Below, piece after piece: positions 1-5,451 of a DNA stretch of 5,853 nt (positions are counted from its first letter, which is position 1; every line of letters begins with the position of its first letter). The stretch is taken from NCBI GenBank assembly GCA_029777735.1, contig JAKORR010000768.1:1-5853 (forward strand), read 5' to 3'. The DNA comes from Armatimonadota bacterium. GTDB taxonomy: Bacteria > Armatimonadota > Zipacnadia > Zipacnadales > FEN-943. Below the pieces are notes generated by a model that saw nothing but the letters and a program-made list of their open reading frames with translations, was not told the origin of the DNA and made no database searches. Both the position numbers and the translations under genes were made by a program.

Positions 1-210
1 CTGAACGCTTGTCCAGACGTTGATGTCACCGACGAACACCGCGCACTGCTTGTCGCTGTGTTAGACGAACTGGCCACCCGTCAAGATGCGTACTGCTTGA
101 CGAGAACGGACTACGACGAAGGCTTCTGGGACGGGTTTATGAACGAGTTTGTGGCGTGGATGATGACCGGCGAGATTGACCAAGACCTTATCGACGGCGC
201 CTTCAACTGA
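1..210 (+). CDS. Acidic hypothetical protein, C-terminal part
   Basis: Frame 1 is open from the window edge to a TGA at 208-210, giving the last 69 residues of a protein whose start lies to the left. I do not recognise it. The visible part is strikingly acidic, with about 16 Asp/Glu against 3 Arg and no Lys, and it contains an aromatic run (GFWDGFMNEFVAWMM) that could form an amphipathic helix. No signal peptide, metal motif or catalytic motif is visible. It is followed after 25 bases by a strong intrinsic terminator in the same direction, which supports it being a real transcribed gene and the last of its unit. Its composition is less GC-rich than the genes right of 2276, so it is most likely cargo of the mobile element. 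A DNA-mimic or antitoxin-like role would fit the charge but is only speculation. Confidence 0.6.
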   Translation: MNACPDVDVTDEHRALLVAVLDELATRQDAYCLTRTDYDEGFWDGFMNEFVAWMMTGEIDQDLIDGAFN

Positions 211-235
211 TACGCCCCCTTCAGCAGCACCCTTC

Positions 236-262
236 AAGCCTGGCTACACGCCAGGCTTTTTT
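236..262 (+). terminator. Intrinsic terminator after the acidic ORF
   Basis: A perfect 9-bp stem (AAGCCTGGC at 236-244, GCCAGGCTT at 250-258) encloses a 5-base loop TACAC and runs into a T tract at 257-262. It lies 25 bases after the stop codon at 210 and fits a Rho-independent terminator of the plus strand. Read from the minus strand, the stem is not followed by a good U tract, so it would be a poor terminator for the recombinase transcript coming from the right. Confidence 0.88.
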
Positions 263-422
263 ACGCCCACCACCTTCACGATTCAGCAGGCTACGACGCG
301 TAAAATTTAGCCATCCAGGGTGGTGGGGGCTACCACATCGGTTGCTAGCGCCAGTAACCATTTGCTGACGAGAGGTATGGCGACCACTCAATTGTCCAGG
401 CGCGAACTGTATAAATAAACAT
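263..422. other. Intergenic stretch without a convincing gene
   Basis: About 160 bases separate the terminator from the recombinase stop codon. I find no believable coding region. The only plus-strand mini-ORF starting with ATG here (377-418, 13 codons) has its GA-rich leader one base from the ATG, too close for a ribosome binding site. Two inverted repeats are visible. One pairs CCCACCACC (266-274) with GGTGGTGGG (319-327). The other is a 7-bp hairpin with one G-T pair (340-346 with 353-359). A short A/T-rich patch sits at 410-419. No clear terminator for the recombinase can be seen after its stop codon. Confidence 0.55.
266..327. repeat. 9-bp perfect inverted repeat
   Basis: CCCACCACC at 266-274 is exactly reverse-complemented by GGTGGTGGG at 319-327, with 44 bases between the arms. 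It could be a protein-binding site pair or a long-looped RNA structure near the 3' end of the recombinase transcript. A 9-bp match at this spacing may also be chance, and no second copy is seen in the window. Confidence 0.3.
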
Positions 423-2030
423 CTACCCACGCTTTTTGATTGGCGTTGCAAACTCTACAAGGAGCGGGCTAGTGCGGTTGCCGTGCTCGTCGTATTCTCG
501 AGCTACATCGATGTGCCAGGGCATACCACTGGCCTTTATCAGGGCCAATGCAGCGGTTGGATGGATACTGATGTGCTCTACAAGGCTGGTCAGCCGAGTA
601 TGGAACCTAGCCCTGATGTCCCTAGCCGCCTCGTTATCGTCGGGGGCGTGTAGCGCCGCCAGGATTGAGTCCAAGTCGTCTTGAACACCAGTAGGCGTGT
701 CTAGTCCATAGAACACTCGCTCTGCCTCGTCCAGGTCAGCCTTAGCCGTGGCCAGCTCTATCGACGCTTTGTCTCTAAGCTGGACCAGTTCCTGGACGCT
801 CTGGCGCGAGTATTTGAGCGCCTCATCCAGCCGTGCCAGCGCTAACTCCTTATCAGCCACTGCGCCTTTTGCAGCCTCAATAGCTGCTCGAGCCTCGTTT
901 ACACGTTCAGCCGATACGAACGACCCAGAAAAATAGTTTACGAGGCTTTCAACAACTGCGTGCTCGAGTGTGTGTGCATGGACAGTTGGGCAGCTAGTCT
1001 TTGCGTGGTTTGAGTAGGAACACACATACCTTCCGTAGCCGACCGACCGGTTAGACCCGGACATATTTCTGCGAATCATCGAAGCGCCGCACTTGCCGCA
1101 GTAAGCAAGTCCGAAGAGGATATTCCTGTAGCTTCGGTCACGGCGTTTGGCAGGCAGCGTCTTTCGACCTGTGATGACCATGCGTGCCTGGTGAAACAGG
1201 GAGGGCTCGATTACCACTGGATACCAGTCAGGGACTATCGTGCCAGTCGCCACAGCCTTGCCTTTGTCGCGGACTTTAAACTCGTACTCACCGATGAGTG
1301 CCCTGTTCACCAGCAGCTTGGACACCCTGCCTGATGTCCAGGCTCCAACGCCTGAGACCGGAGGGACACCCTCTTGATTGAGCTTTTTCGCTAGTGTGTA
1401 GCTGCCGTAGCCTTCAATCGCAAGCGCGAACACCCGGCGGATTATCTCCACTCGCTCGGGGATGGGCTCCCAGGTGCTGCCGTCAGCAGTGCGCCTCAGC
1501 CACCCAGGGAATATGCCGAACTTGGAGCGGTCAAGGGTCTTGCGAGCCTCGCTCCAGTTCGACCCGATTCGCTCGGACTTTTTAGCAGACTCGACGTGCC
1601 CCTGTGAGAGCATCAGGACAGCGTAGATGAACCGCATGGGGTCTCGGATTGTGTCTGCATCCCACACCTGTCCGTCCAGCACGGTGACCACCCGTAGCCC
1701 AGCACTAACCAAGGCCTTCAGTAGGTCGATAGCCTCCTGCAGCTCATCTCGAGTAAGCCTGTCGAACGCTTCAACTACCAGATACGTTCCGCGGATTATC
1801 CGGCCGGACTTAGCCGCTTCAACCAGAGCAGCTAGCTGACCTGTGCGCGAGTTTTTGCTACGGAACGCGGATAAGCCCAGGTCTTGAAACGTAAACTCAG
1901 AAAGCAGCTCAACGCCGTGCTTGTCGCACCATTGCTGAGCTCGCTCTAGCTGTCGCCGTTTTGAGTCTCCCAGCGCCTGCTGTGCAGATGAGAATCTGAC
2001 GTACGAAATCGCCTGCTCTTTGAGGGCCAC
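423..2030 (-). CDS. Large serine recombinase (site-specific integrase)
   Basis: This 535-residue protein is a large serine recombinase, the class that integrates and excises phages and islands by double-strand cleavage through a 5'-phosphoserine link. The resolvase-like catalytic domain spans about residues 6-150. It has the YVRFS motif with the probable nucleophile Ser14, and the EAFDRLTRD motif (87-95) with Arg91 and Arg94. The recombinase DNA-binding domain follows at about 170-290. A zinc ribbon with Cys311, Cys314, Cys337 and Cys347 comes next, then a heptad-rich coiled coil at about 375-445, the part that in this family controls synapsis and direction. Length and domain order are complete, so it is probably active. 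The start is a GTG at 2030-2028: an in-frame TAG lies two codons upstream, and a G-rich GGCGGGG sits about 6 bases before the start as a modest ribosome binding site. The gene reads away from the chromosome junction and into the element. No recombination directionality factor is visible in the window. Confidence 0.95.
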   Translation of the reverse strand: MALKEQAISYVRFSSAQQALGDSKRRQLERAQQWCDKHGVELLSEFTFQDLGLSAFRSKNSRTGQLAALVEAAKSGRIIRGTYLVVEAFDRLTRDELQEAIDLLKALVSAGLRVVTVLDGQVWDADTIRDPMRFIYAVLMLSQGHVESAKKSERIGSNWSEARKTLDRSKFGIFPGWLRRTADGSTWEPIPERVEIIRRVFALAIEGYGSYTLAKKLNQEGVPPVSGVGAWTSGRVSKLLVNRALIGEYEFKVRDKGKAVATGTIVPDWYPVVIEPSLFHQARMVITGRKTLPAKRRDRSYRNILFGLAYCGKCGASMIRRNMSGSNRSVGYGRYVCSYSNHAKTSCPTVHAHTLEHAVVESLVNYFSGSFVSAERVNEARAAIEAAKGAVADKELALARLDEALKYSRQSVQELVQLRDKASIELATAKADLDEAERVFYGLDTPTGVQDDLDSILAALHAPDDNEAARDIRARFHTRLTSLVEHISIHPTAALALIKASGMPWHIDVAREYDEHGNRTSPLLVEFATPIKKRG

Positions 2031-2046
2031 GAGCTACCCCGCCAAA

Positions 2047-2060
2047 AATGATGCATTATA
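2047..2060 (-). promoter_or_regulatory. Candidate -10 box for the recombinase
   Basis: On the minus strand, bases 2060-2055 read TATAAT, a perfect sigma-70 -10 hexamer, in the context GGACTATAATGCATC. Transcription starting 6-8 bases downstream would leave a leader of about 17 bases before the GTG at 2030. The -35 position, 16-18 bases upstream, falls in the creA fragment and reads roughly CACCAC, which is poor, and there is no TGn extension. The -10 box lies just inside the element, while the -35 region lies at or past the probable junction, in host DNA. Confidence 0.5.
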
Positions 2061-2093
2061 GTCCCACTAGCTTCCACGTGGTGGTGACGCATC
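2050..2093. other. Candidate attachment site (att half-sites at the junction)
   Basis: The creA reading frame stops matching its family at about 2061. Around this point lies an imperfect dyad: GATGC at 2050-2054 and GCATC at 2089-2093, centred at 2071.5. An inner pair, GTCCCAC (2061-2067) against GTGGTGAC (2081-2088), is centred near 2074. Hybrid att sites of large serine recombinases are typically about 40-50 bp with imperfect symmetry about a 2-bp crossover, so size and place fit. The exact crossover bases cannot be fixed without the other end of the element or an uninterrupted creA. Confidence 0.45.
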
Positions 2094-2166
2094 CGATTTC
2101 GTCGGACAGGGCAGGGGCGGACAGGGCCAGACCGGTCAGCAGGGTAAGTAGAGTCGGGATCTTCAT
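2056..2166 (-). pseudogene. creA: creA 5' fragment, truncated by element insertion
   Basis: From the ATG at 2166-2164, the frame gives 36 residues: a lysine, a hydrophobic stretch (TLLTLLTGLALSAPA) typical of a Sec signal peptide, then DEIGCVTTTWKLVG. That segment matches the start of mature CreA-family proteins; as I recall it, the E. coli protein reads EEIGSVDTVFKMIG, continuing with P-D. After the Gly at 2064-2062, the frame leaves the family pattern with one more codon (Leu) and a TAA at 2058-2056, while intact CreA is about 150-160 residues. AAGGAAG, 8-9 bases before the ATG, is a good ribosome binding site, so this is the real gene start. CreA is a periplasmic protein of unknown function. 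The missing 3' part should lie beyond the left end of the element, in the same orientation. The family call rests on a short stretch recalled from memory, but signal peptide, motif and abrupt end agree. Confidence 0.78.
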
Positions 2167-2275
2167 GGGCAGGGCTTCCTTTTGCGGGCGGCATGACAAA
2201 CGGCCGCCTGTGCTGACAGAATGGTCGGCGCGCCATTAAGCGGCGCCCGTTCGCAAATCACTGTAACCCAAAGCC
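2167..2275. promoter_or_regulatory. Divergent intergenic region, creA / NERD helicase
   Basis: These 109 bases lie between two genes that read away from each other, so promoters of both should be here. The creA ribosome binding site AAGGAAG lies at about 2175-2181 on the minus strand. For the plus-strand gene, CTGACA at 2213-2218 resembles a -35 hexamer (5 of 6), followed after about 15 bases by CATTAA, a weak -10. No strong promoter can be named by eye. The region is GC-rich, with a hairpin at 2185-2210 and an 8-base GC palindrome (GGCGCGCC) at 2227-2234. Confidence 0.4.
2185..2210. repeat. GC-rich hairpin in the creA leader region
   Basis: CGGGCGGC (2185-2192) pairs with GCCGCCTG (2203-2210), an 8-bp stem with one G-T pair around a 10-base loop. 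On the minus strand it ends a few bases before the AAGGAAG ribosome binding site of creA, so it could fold in that leader RNA or serve as an operator. No T tract follows on either strand, so it is not an intrinsic terminator. Confidence 0.35.
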
Positions 2276-3922
2276 ATGGCCCTTGTTCATCCTGCTGGCT
2301 GGCGCGAGCTGAAGGCAATCGGCGCGGCCCTGCGCGAGATCGAAACCCTCGCCCTCCTCGCGGATGGGCTGGACGACAGCTACACCGTGTACCACGGTGT
2401 GCACTGGACGCGGATCGCCCAGGCCGATCACGCCCTGGTGGGCGAGATCGACTTCGCCGTGGTGGGGCCCACCGGCAAGGTGCTGTTGATCGAGCAGAAA
2501 TCCGGCTTTCTGGCGGAGACGCCGGAAGGGCTGGTGAAGCGCTATGCCGACCGCGACAAGAGCGTTCCCGTGCAGTTGGCGCGCAACGTGGACGCCCTGA
2601 CCCGCCGCCTGAGGAGCGCCTGTGGCGGCGAGGCGGTGCCGGTGGAGGCTCTGCTTTACTGCCCCGACTACCGGGTGAAGCAGGCCGGCACCGCAGGCAT
2701 CGACCCGGCCCGCATCGTCGATGCCACCAAGCGCGATTTCCTGGTGCCCATCATCCGCGCCATCCTGCCCGACCACGGCGAGGCGGTGCCGGACAGGGCT
2801 CGTGTCCATCGATTCCTGGGTGAGGTGCTGCAACTGGTGCCGGAGGTGCATGCGGTCGTTGACGATGCCCATGCCATGTACACGCGCCTCTCTGGTGGCC
2901 TCGCTGAATGGGCGCGGCGCATCGAGTGCACGCCCTTTCGCATCCGTGTGATCGGCACGGCAGGCTCGGGCAAGACTCAACTGGCGATGGCCGCCTACCG
3001 GGACGCCCTGGCGGCAGGGCGGCGGCCCCTATACGTGTGCTACAACCGGCCGCTGGCCGACCACATCGCGCTGATTGCCCCACCCGGAGGCGAAGTGGCC
3101 ACCTACCACCAGTTCGCCGACCGGCTCAGCCGCGCCTTTGGGCAGGTGCCCGATTTCAGCCAGCCCGGCGTGTTCGACCGCCTGGAGGCCTTTCTGGATG
3201 GGTATGCGCCCTCGGCCACCGACCGCTTTGACGAGATCATCATTGATGAGGGGCAGGACTTCCAGGCCGGCTGGGCTGACAATCTCCTGCGCTTCCTGCG
3301 CCCCGATGGTCGCGCCTGGTGGCTGGAAGACCCCCTGCAGAACCTCTACGGCCGTCCCGAAACCGCCCTGCCGGGCTGGGTGACCCTGCGCTCCGACACC
3401 AACTACCGCAGCCCGCGGGACATCCTCGCCACCTTCCGCCTGCTCCTGCCCCTGGCCGAGCCGGTGGTGGCCGGCAGCCCCCTCACCGGCCCCGAAGTGG
3501 ACATCCTTACCTACGCCACTCCGGACGAACTGGTAAGCCGTTCGGTGGCTGCCATCACCAAGGCCATCGGGCTGGGGTTCAAGCGCAGTCATATTGCCCT
3601 GATCAGCTACCGGGGGCGCGAGCATTCCGCCCTCAGCCCCCTGACCCGACTCGGGCCTTACAGCCTCCGCGCGCCCACCGGCCACTACGACCTGCTGGGC
3701 AATCCGATACTGACCGAGGGCGACATCCTCATCGACTCGGTGCTGCGCTTCAAGGGCAGGGCGGCGCCCTGCGTGATCTTCACCGAGATCGATTTCGACA
3801 TGCTCGACGACAAGGCCATGCGCCGACTCTTCGTAGGGGCCACCCGGGCGACCATGAAACTCACCCTGGTGGTTTCGGAAGCCTCAGCGGCGGTGCTGAA
3901 AGCACGCCTCGCCCAGGGCTGA
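2276..3922 (+). CDS. NERD nuclease-domain SF1 helicase fusion
   Basis: This 548-residue protein joins an N-terminal NERD (nuclease-related) domain to a UvrD/Rep-like superfamily 1 ATPase core. The NERD domain covers about residues 15-130; its PD-(D/E)xK-type residues are probably Asp59 (GEIDF) and Glu73-x-Lys75 (LIEQKSG). Helicase motifs follow in order: Walker A GTAGSGKT (227-234), Walker B DEGQD (324-328), motif III EDPLQNLYG (351-359), motif IV NYRSP (376-380), a motif V-like RFKGRAAP (491-498) and motif VI FVGATRA (519-525). Only about 90 residues separate motifs I and II, and about 115 separate IV and V. The large 1B and 2B domains of UvrD therefore appear absent or minimal, and a processive helicase is doubtful. 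The ATG at 2276 is the first possible start because an in-frame TAA lies at 2264-2266; its ribosome binding site is weak. Codon use matches the chromosome. A role in DNA repair or defence by cutting and remodelling DNA is inferred from the architecture alone. It converges on the hydrolase with a 21-base gap. Confidence 0.88.
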   Translation: MALVHPAGWRELKAIGAALREIETLALLADGLDDSYTVYHGVHWTRIAQADHALVGEIDFAVVGPTGKVLLIEQKSGFLAETPEGLVKRYADRDKSVPVQLARNVDALTRRLRSACGGEAVPVEALLYCPDYRVKQAGTAGIDPARIVDATKRDFLVPIIRAILPDHGEAVPDRARVHRFLGEVLQLVPEVHAVVDDAHAMYTRLSGGLAEWARRIECTPFRIRVIGTAGSGKTQLAMAAYRDALAAGRRPLYVCYNRPLADHIALIAPPGGEVATYHQFADRLSRAFGQVPDFSQPGVFDRLEAFLDGYAPSATDRFDEIIIDEGQDFQAGWADNLLRFLRPDGRAWWLEDPLQNLYGRPETALPGWVTLRSDTNYRSPRDILATFRLLLPLAEPVVAGSPLTGPEVDILTYATPDELVSRSVAAITKAIGLGFKRSHIALISYRGREHSALSPLTRLGPYSLRAPTGHYDLLGNPILTEGDILIDSVLRFKGRAAPCVIFTEIDFDMLDDKAMRRLFVGATRATMKLTLVVSEASAAVLKARLAQG

Positions 3923-3943
3923 CACCGGGCAGCTCAGTCGCGC

Positions 3944-4783
3944 TCAGGCCGGGGGCTGGGCGATGAAGTCCAGCACATCCTGAATGAAGCGGGCGCGTTC
4001 CCACAGGTGAGGTGCGTGATCGACCCCTTCATAGACCTGCAACAAGGCATTGGGAATGCTGTCGCGCACATATTCAGCGGTGCCGGTGGAGTAGAAATTG
4101 CTGGCCCCACCGTACACCAGCAGCGCGGGGATGGCGATGGTCTTCAGTACATCCCGGTAGTCGGCCGCCGTGAGGCTGGCCCAGCAGTCGATCAGAGGCC
4201 GTGGGTCCAGGGCACGCAGGCGCTGGCGGGCGGTCTCGATGCCGCTTCCGTTTTCCAGGTATTTGGTGCGGGAGCGCTCATTGTGGCCGAAGGCCGCGAG
4301 ACGCAGGACGCTTTCGGCGAAGTCACTCTCCAGCTCGCGCATGAACTGCGCATTGCGACGATGATCGAAATCGCCGTAGATCCCCCGTTGCCACCCGGCA
4401 TCGGTAAGCAGCTTGGGCGATTGGTCAATGAAGACCACCCGGGCCAGGCCGGCGCAGCCGAAGTCACGGAGATACTGCCACAGGGTCAGGGCGCCCATGG
4501 AGTGCCCCACCACCACCGCCTGTTCGAGACCGTAGTGTTCCAGCAAGGTGTGGAGATCCCGCGCCATGCGCTCCACCGTCGGCACGCTGGCGGACCTGAG
4601 CCCATGGCCGCCATGGCCGCGGGCGTCCCAGCGAAAGACCCGGTGGCAGGCCTCGAATGCTTCAAGGAAAGGGTTCCAGTCCCGGTGGGTGGAAGTCCAG
4701 CCATGGAGCAGCACCAGCGGAGTTCCACGGCCGGAGATCTTGAGATGGATTCGTTCGCCGTCGTCGGCGGAAAAAAAGTCCAT
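3944..4783 (-). CDS. Alpha/beta hydrolase fold protein
   Basis: This 279-residue protein has the usual length and order of an alpha/beta hydrolase, an esterase/lactonase-like fold. An oxyanion-hole HGW motif lies at 27-29 in LVLLHGW. The nucleophile elbow GHSMG at 93-97 places the catalytic Ser at 95. A catalytic His lies in EGVDHAPH (His256, or less likely His259). The position after strand 7, where the acidic residue usually sits, reads YGGASNFYS with no Asp or Glu; Asp120 in VFIDQSP after strand 6 is the likely acid, as in some other branches of the fold. No signal peptide is visible, so it should be cytoplasmic. The substrate cannot be read from the sequence. The ATG at 4783 has no clear ribosome binding site, but the protein begins sensibly for the family. 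It lies 116 bases after cobC on the same strand, so a link to cobalamin is only positional. Confidence 0.88.
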   Translation of the reverse strand: MDFFSADDGERIHLKISGRGTPLVLLHGWTSTHRDWNPFLEAFEACHRVFRWDARGHGGHGLRSASVPTVERMARDLHTLLEHYGLEQAVVVGHSMGALTLWQYLRDFGCAGLARVVFIDQSPKLLTDAGWQRGIYGDFDHRRNAQFMRELESDFAESVLRLAAFGHNERSRTKYLENGSGIETARQRLRALDPRPLIDCWASLTAADYRDVLKTIAIPALLVYGGASNFYSTGTAEYVRDSIPNALLQVYEGVDHAPHLWERARFIQDVLDFIAQPPA

Positions 4784-4899
4784 GGCACAGGGGTTTGGAA
4801 AAAGGGAACCCCGAGTATATGACGTGCACGGAAGTCAGTCGCGTCGGGATGCATCGAAGGCCGGCGCTTCGCGCTCGCCCCGGCGTGTATCCATACCCT
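4784..4899 (-). other. Spacer between cobC and the hydrolase gene
   Basis: These 116 bases hold the TATACT candidate promoter and a GC-rich self-complementary patch near 4864-4880 (GCGCTTCGCGC). No coding region is supported and no stem followed by a T tract is seen, so cobC transcripts may run on into the hydrolase gene. Confidence 0.45.
4814..4819 (-). promoter_or_regulatory. Possible -10 box for the hydrolase gene
   Basis: On the minus strand, bases 4819-4814 read TATACT, which matches 5 of 6 bases of a sigma-70 -10 hexamer and stands out in GC-rich surroundings. It would place the transcript start about 24 bases before the hydrolase ATG. The hexamer 17 bases upstream, GCGACT, is a poor -35. 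If real, it gives the hydrolase its own promoter apart from the cobS-cobC transcript. Confidence 0.35.
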
Positions 4900-5451
4900 T
4901 CAGCGATTGAACCAGCGCAGCACTGTGCCCCAGTCGTGGAGATCGAGGCGCGTCGCCTCGCCACAGGCAAAATCCAGACCCAGCCAGTGCTCAGGTGGCA
5001 GCCCCAGCAATCGGCCGGCCAGGGCACGCAGGGGGCCGCCATGGGCAACCACCACCGCAGCCGGCGGGTTGGCTTGGCGCAGACACGCCAGGAAATCGAG
5101 GGCGCGGGCAGCCATCTGGCGGGGTGACTCCCCCCCCGGCGGAGCAAAATCGAGGGGCGCGGCCGACCAGGCATCCAGCGCGACCTGCCCGATCTCGTCG
5201 AAACTGCGGCCCTCCCACTCGCCGAAGTGGATTTCCATCAGACGTGGATCCACCTCGGGACTGCCCAGGGCCTCGGCCAGCAGGCGAGCCCGGCGCAGGG
5301 GGCTGGCATAGAGGGCATAGGTATCGGGCAGCAGCGGACGCAGACGCTCGGCTACGCACTGCGGCGATTCCGCGAGCCCAAGGTCGAGCTGGCCATAGCA
5401 GGTTCCGGGCGCTACCTCGGGCCGAGGATGGCGGATCAGGTAAAGTTCCAT
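4900..5451 (-). CDS. cobC: Alpha-ribazole phosphatase, histidine phosphatase family
   Basis: This 183-residue protein belongs to the phosphoglycerate-mutase-like histidine phosphatases. The N-terminal LIRHP (residues 5-9) gives Arg7 and the phospho-acceptor His8; the form RHP followed by GTCYGQLDLGL is typical of CobC proteins. SPLRRA (50-55) supplies phosphate-binding Arg, MEIHFGEWEG (72-81) carries the probable proton donor Glu73, and VAHGGPLRAL (135-144) holds the second catalytic His137. CobC removes the 5'-phosphate of alpha-ribazole phosphate or of adenosylcobalamin 5'-phosphate in the last steps of cobalamin assembly, in the cytoplasm. The ATG at 5451 lies inside the end of cobS, overlapping by 16 bases, and has only a weak ribosome binding site, which suggests translational coupling. 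Complete, with no missing catalytic residue. The neighbour cobS makes the CobC assignment much firmer than the domain alone would. Confidence 0.9.
   Translation of the reverse strand: MELYLIRHPRPEVAPGTCYGQLDLGLAESPQCVAERLRPLLPDTYALYASPLRRARLLAEALGSPEVDPRLMEIHFGEWEGRSFDEIGQVALDAWSAAPLDFAPPGGESPRQMAARALDFLACLRQANPPAAVVVAHGGPLRALAGRLLGLPPEHWLGLDFACGEATRLDLHDWGTVLRWFNR

Larger units (their letters stand above)
1..2070. mobile_element. Right end of an integrated serine-recombinase element
   Basis: Three things support a mobile element ending near 2070. A complete large serine recombinase lies within about 40 bases of the boundary. A creA reading frame breaks off at about 2061. Composition also changes from mixed codon use on the left to strongly GC-rich third positions on the right of the boundary. 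The left end and most of the cargo are outside the window, so whether this is a prophage, an integrative and conjugative element, or a smaller genomic island cannot be told. The right boundary is uncertain by about 10 bases because the exact crossover site is not known; the left coordinate is simply the window edge. Confidence 0.75.

Noticed and set aside
340..359. Hairpin GGTTGCT/AGTAACC as a terminator for the recombinase
   Set aside because: On the minus strand one pair becomes an A-C mismatch and no T tract follows; the structure is too weak.
392..415. TTGTCC followed by TATAAA as a plus-strand promoter
   Set aside because: The spacer is only 12 bases and the direction would be antisense into the recombinase 3' end; no better -35 lies at the right distance.
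377..418. 13-codon plus-strand mini-ORF with a GA-rich leader
   Set aside because: The purine-rich stretch is only one base from the ATG, and a 13-residue peptide cannot be supported without conservation data.
221..451. Minus-strand 76-codon ORF overlapping the recombinase 3' end and the terminator
   Set aside because: It overlaps the recombinase in another frame and runs through the terminator hairpin; its composition (Arg, Gly, Ser, Cys) is not protein-like and no ribosome binding site is seen.
1946..2236. Minus-strand 96-codon ORF and plus-strand 63-codon ORF across the junction
   Set aside because: Both lie in other frames than the creA fragment and the recombinase; the creA frame has the ribosome binding site, signal peptide and family motif that these lack.
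2227..2247. GC palindromes GGCGCGCC and GGCGCC as a regulatory operator
   Set aside because: Short GC palindromes are common in GC-rich DNA and no repeat of them or adjoining regulator gene supports an operator.
2221..2823. Plus-strand 200-codon ORF over the NERD-helicase start
   Set aside because: Arg/Gly/Pro-rich out-of-frame reading typical of GC-rich DNA; the NERD domain is in the frame starting at 2276.
4007..4822. Plus-strand 271-codon ORF opposite the hydrolase
   Set aside because: It is the antisense shadow of the hydrolase, whose HGW, GHSMG and GVDH motifs are clear.
4662..5174. Minus-strand 170-codon ORF bridging cobC and the hydrolase
   Set aside because: It overlaps both supported genes in another frame and shows no family motif.
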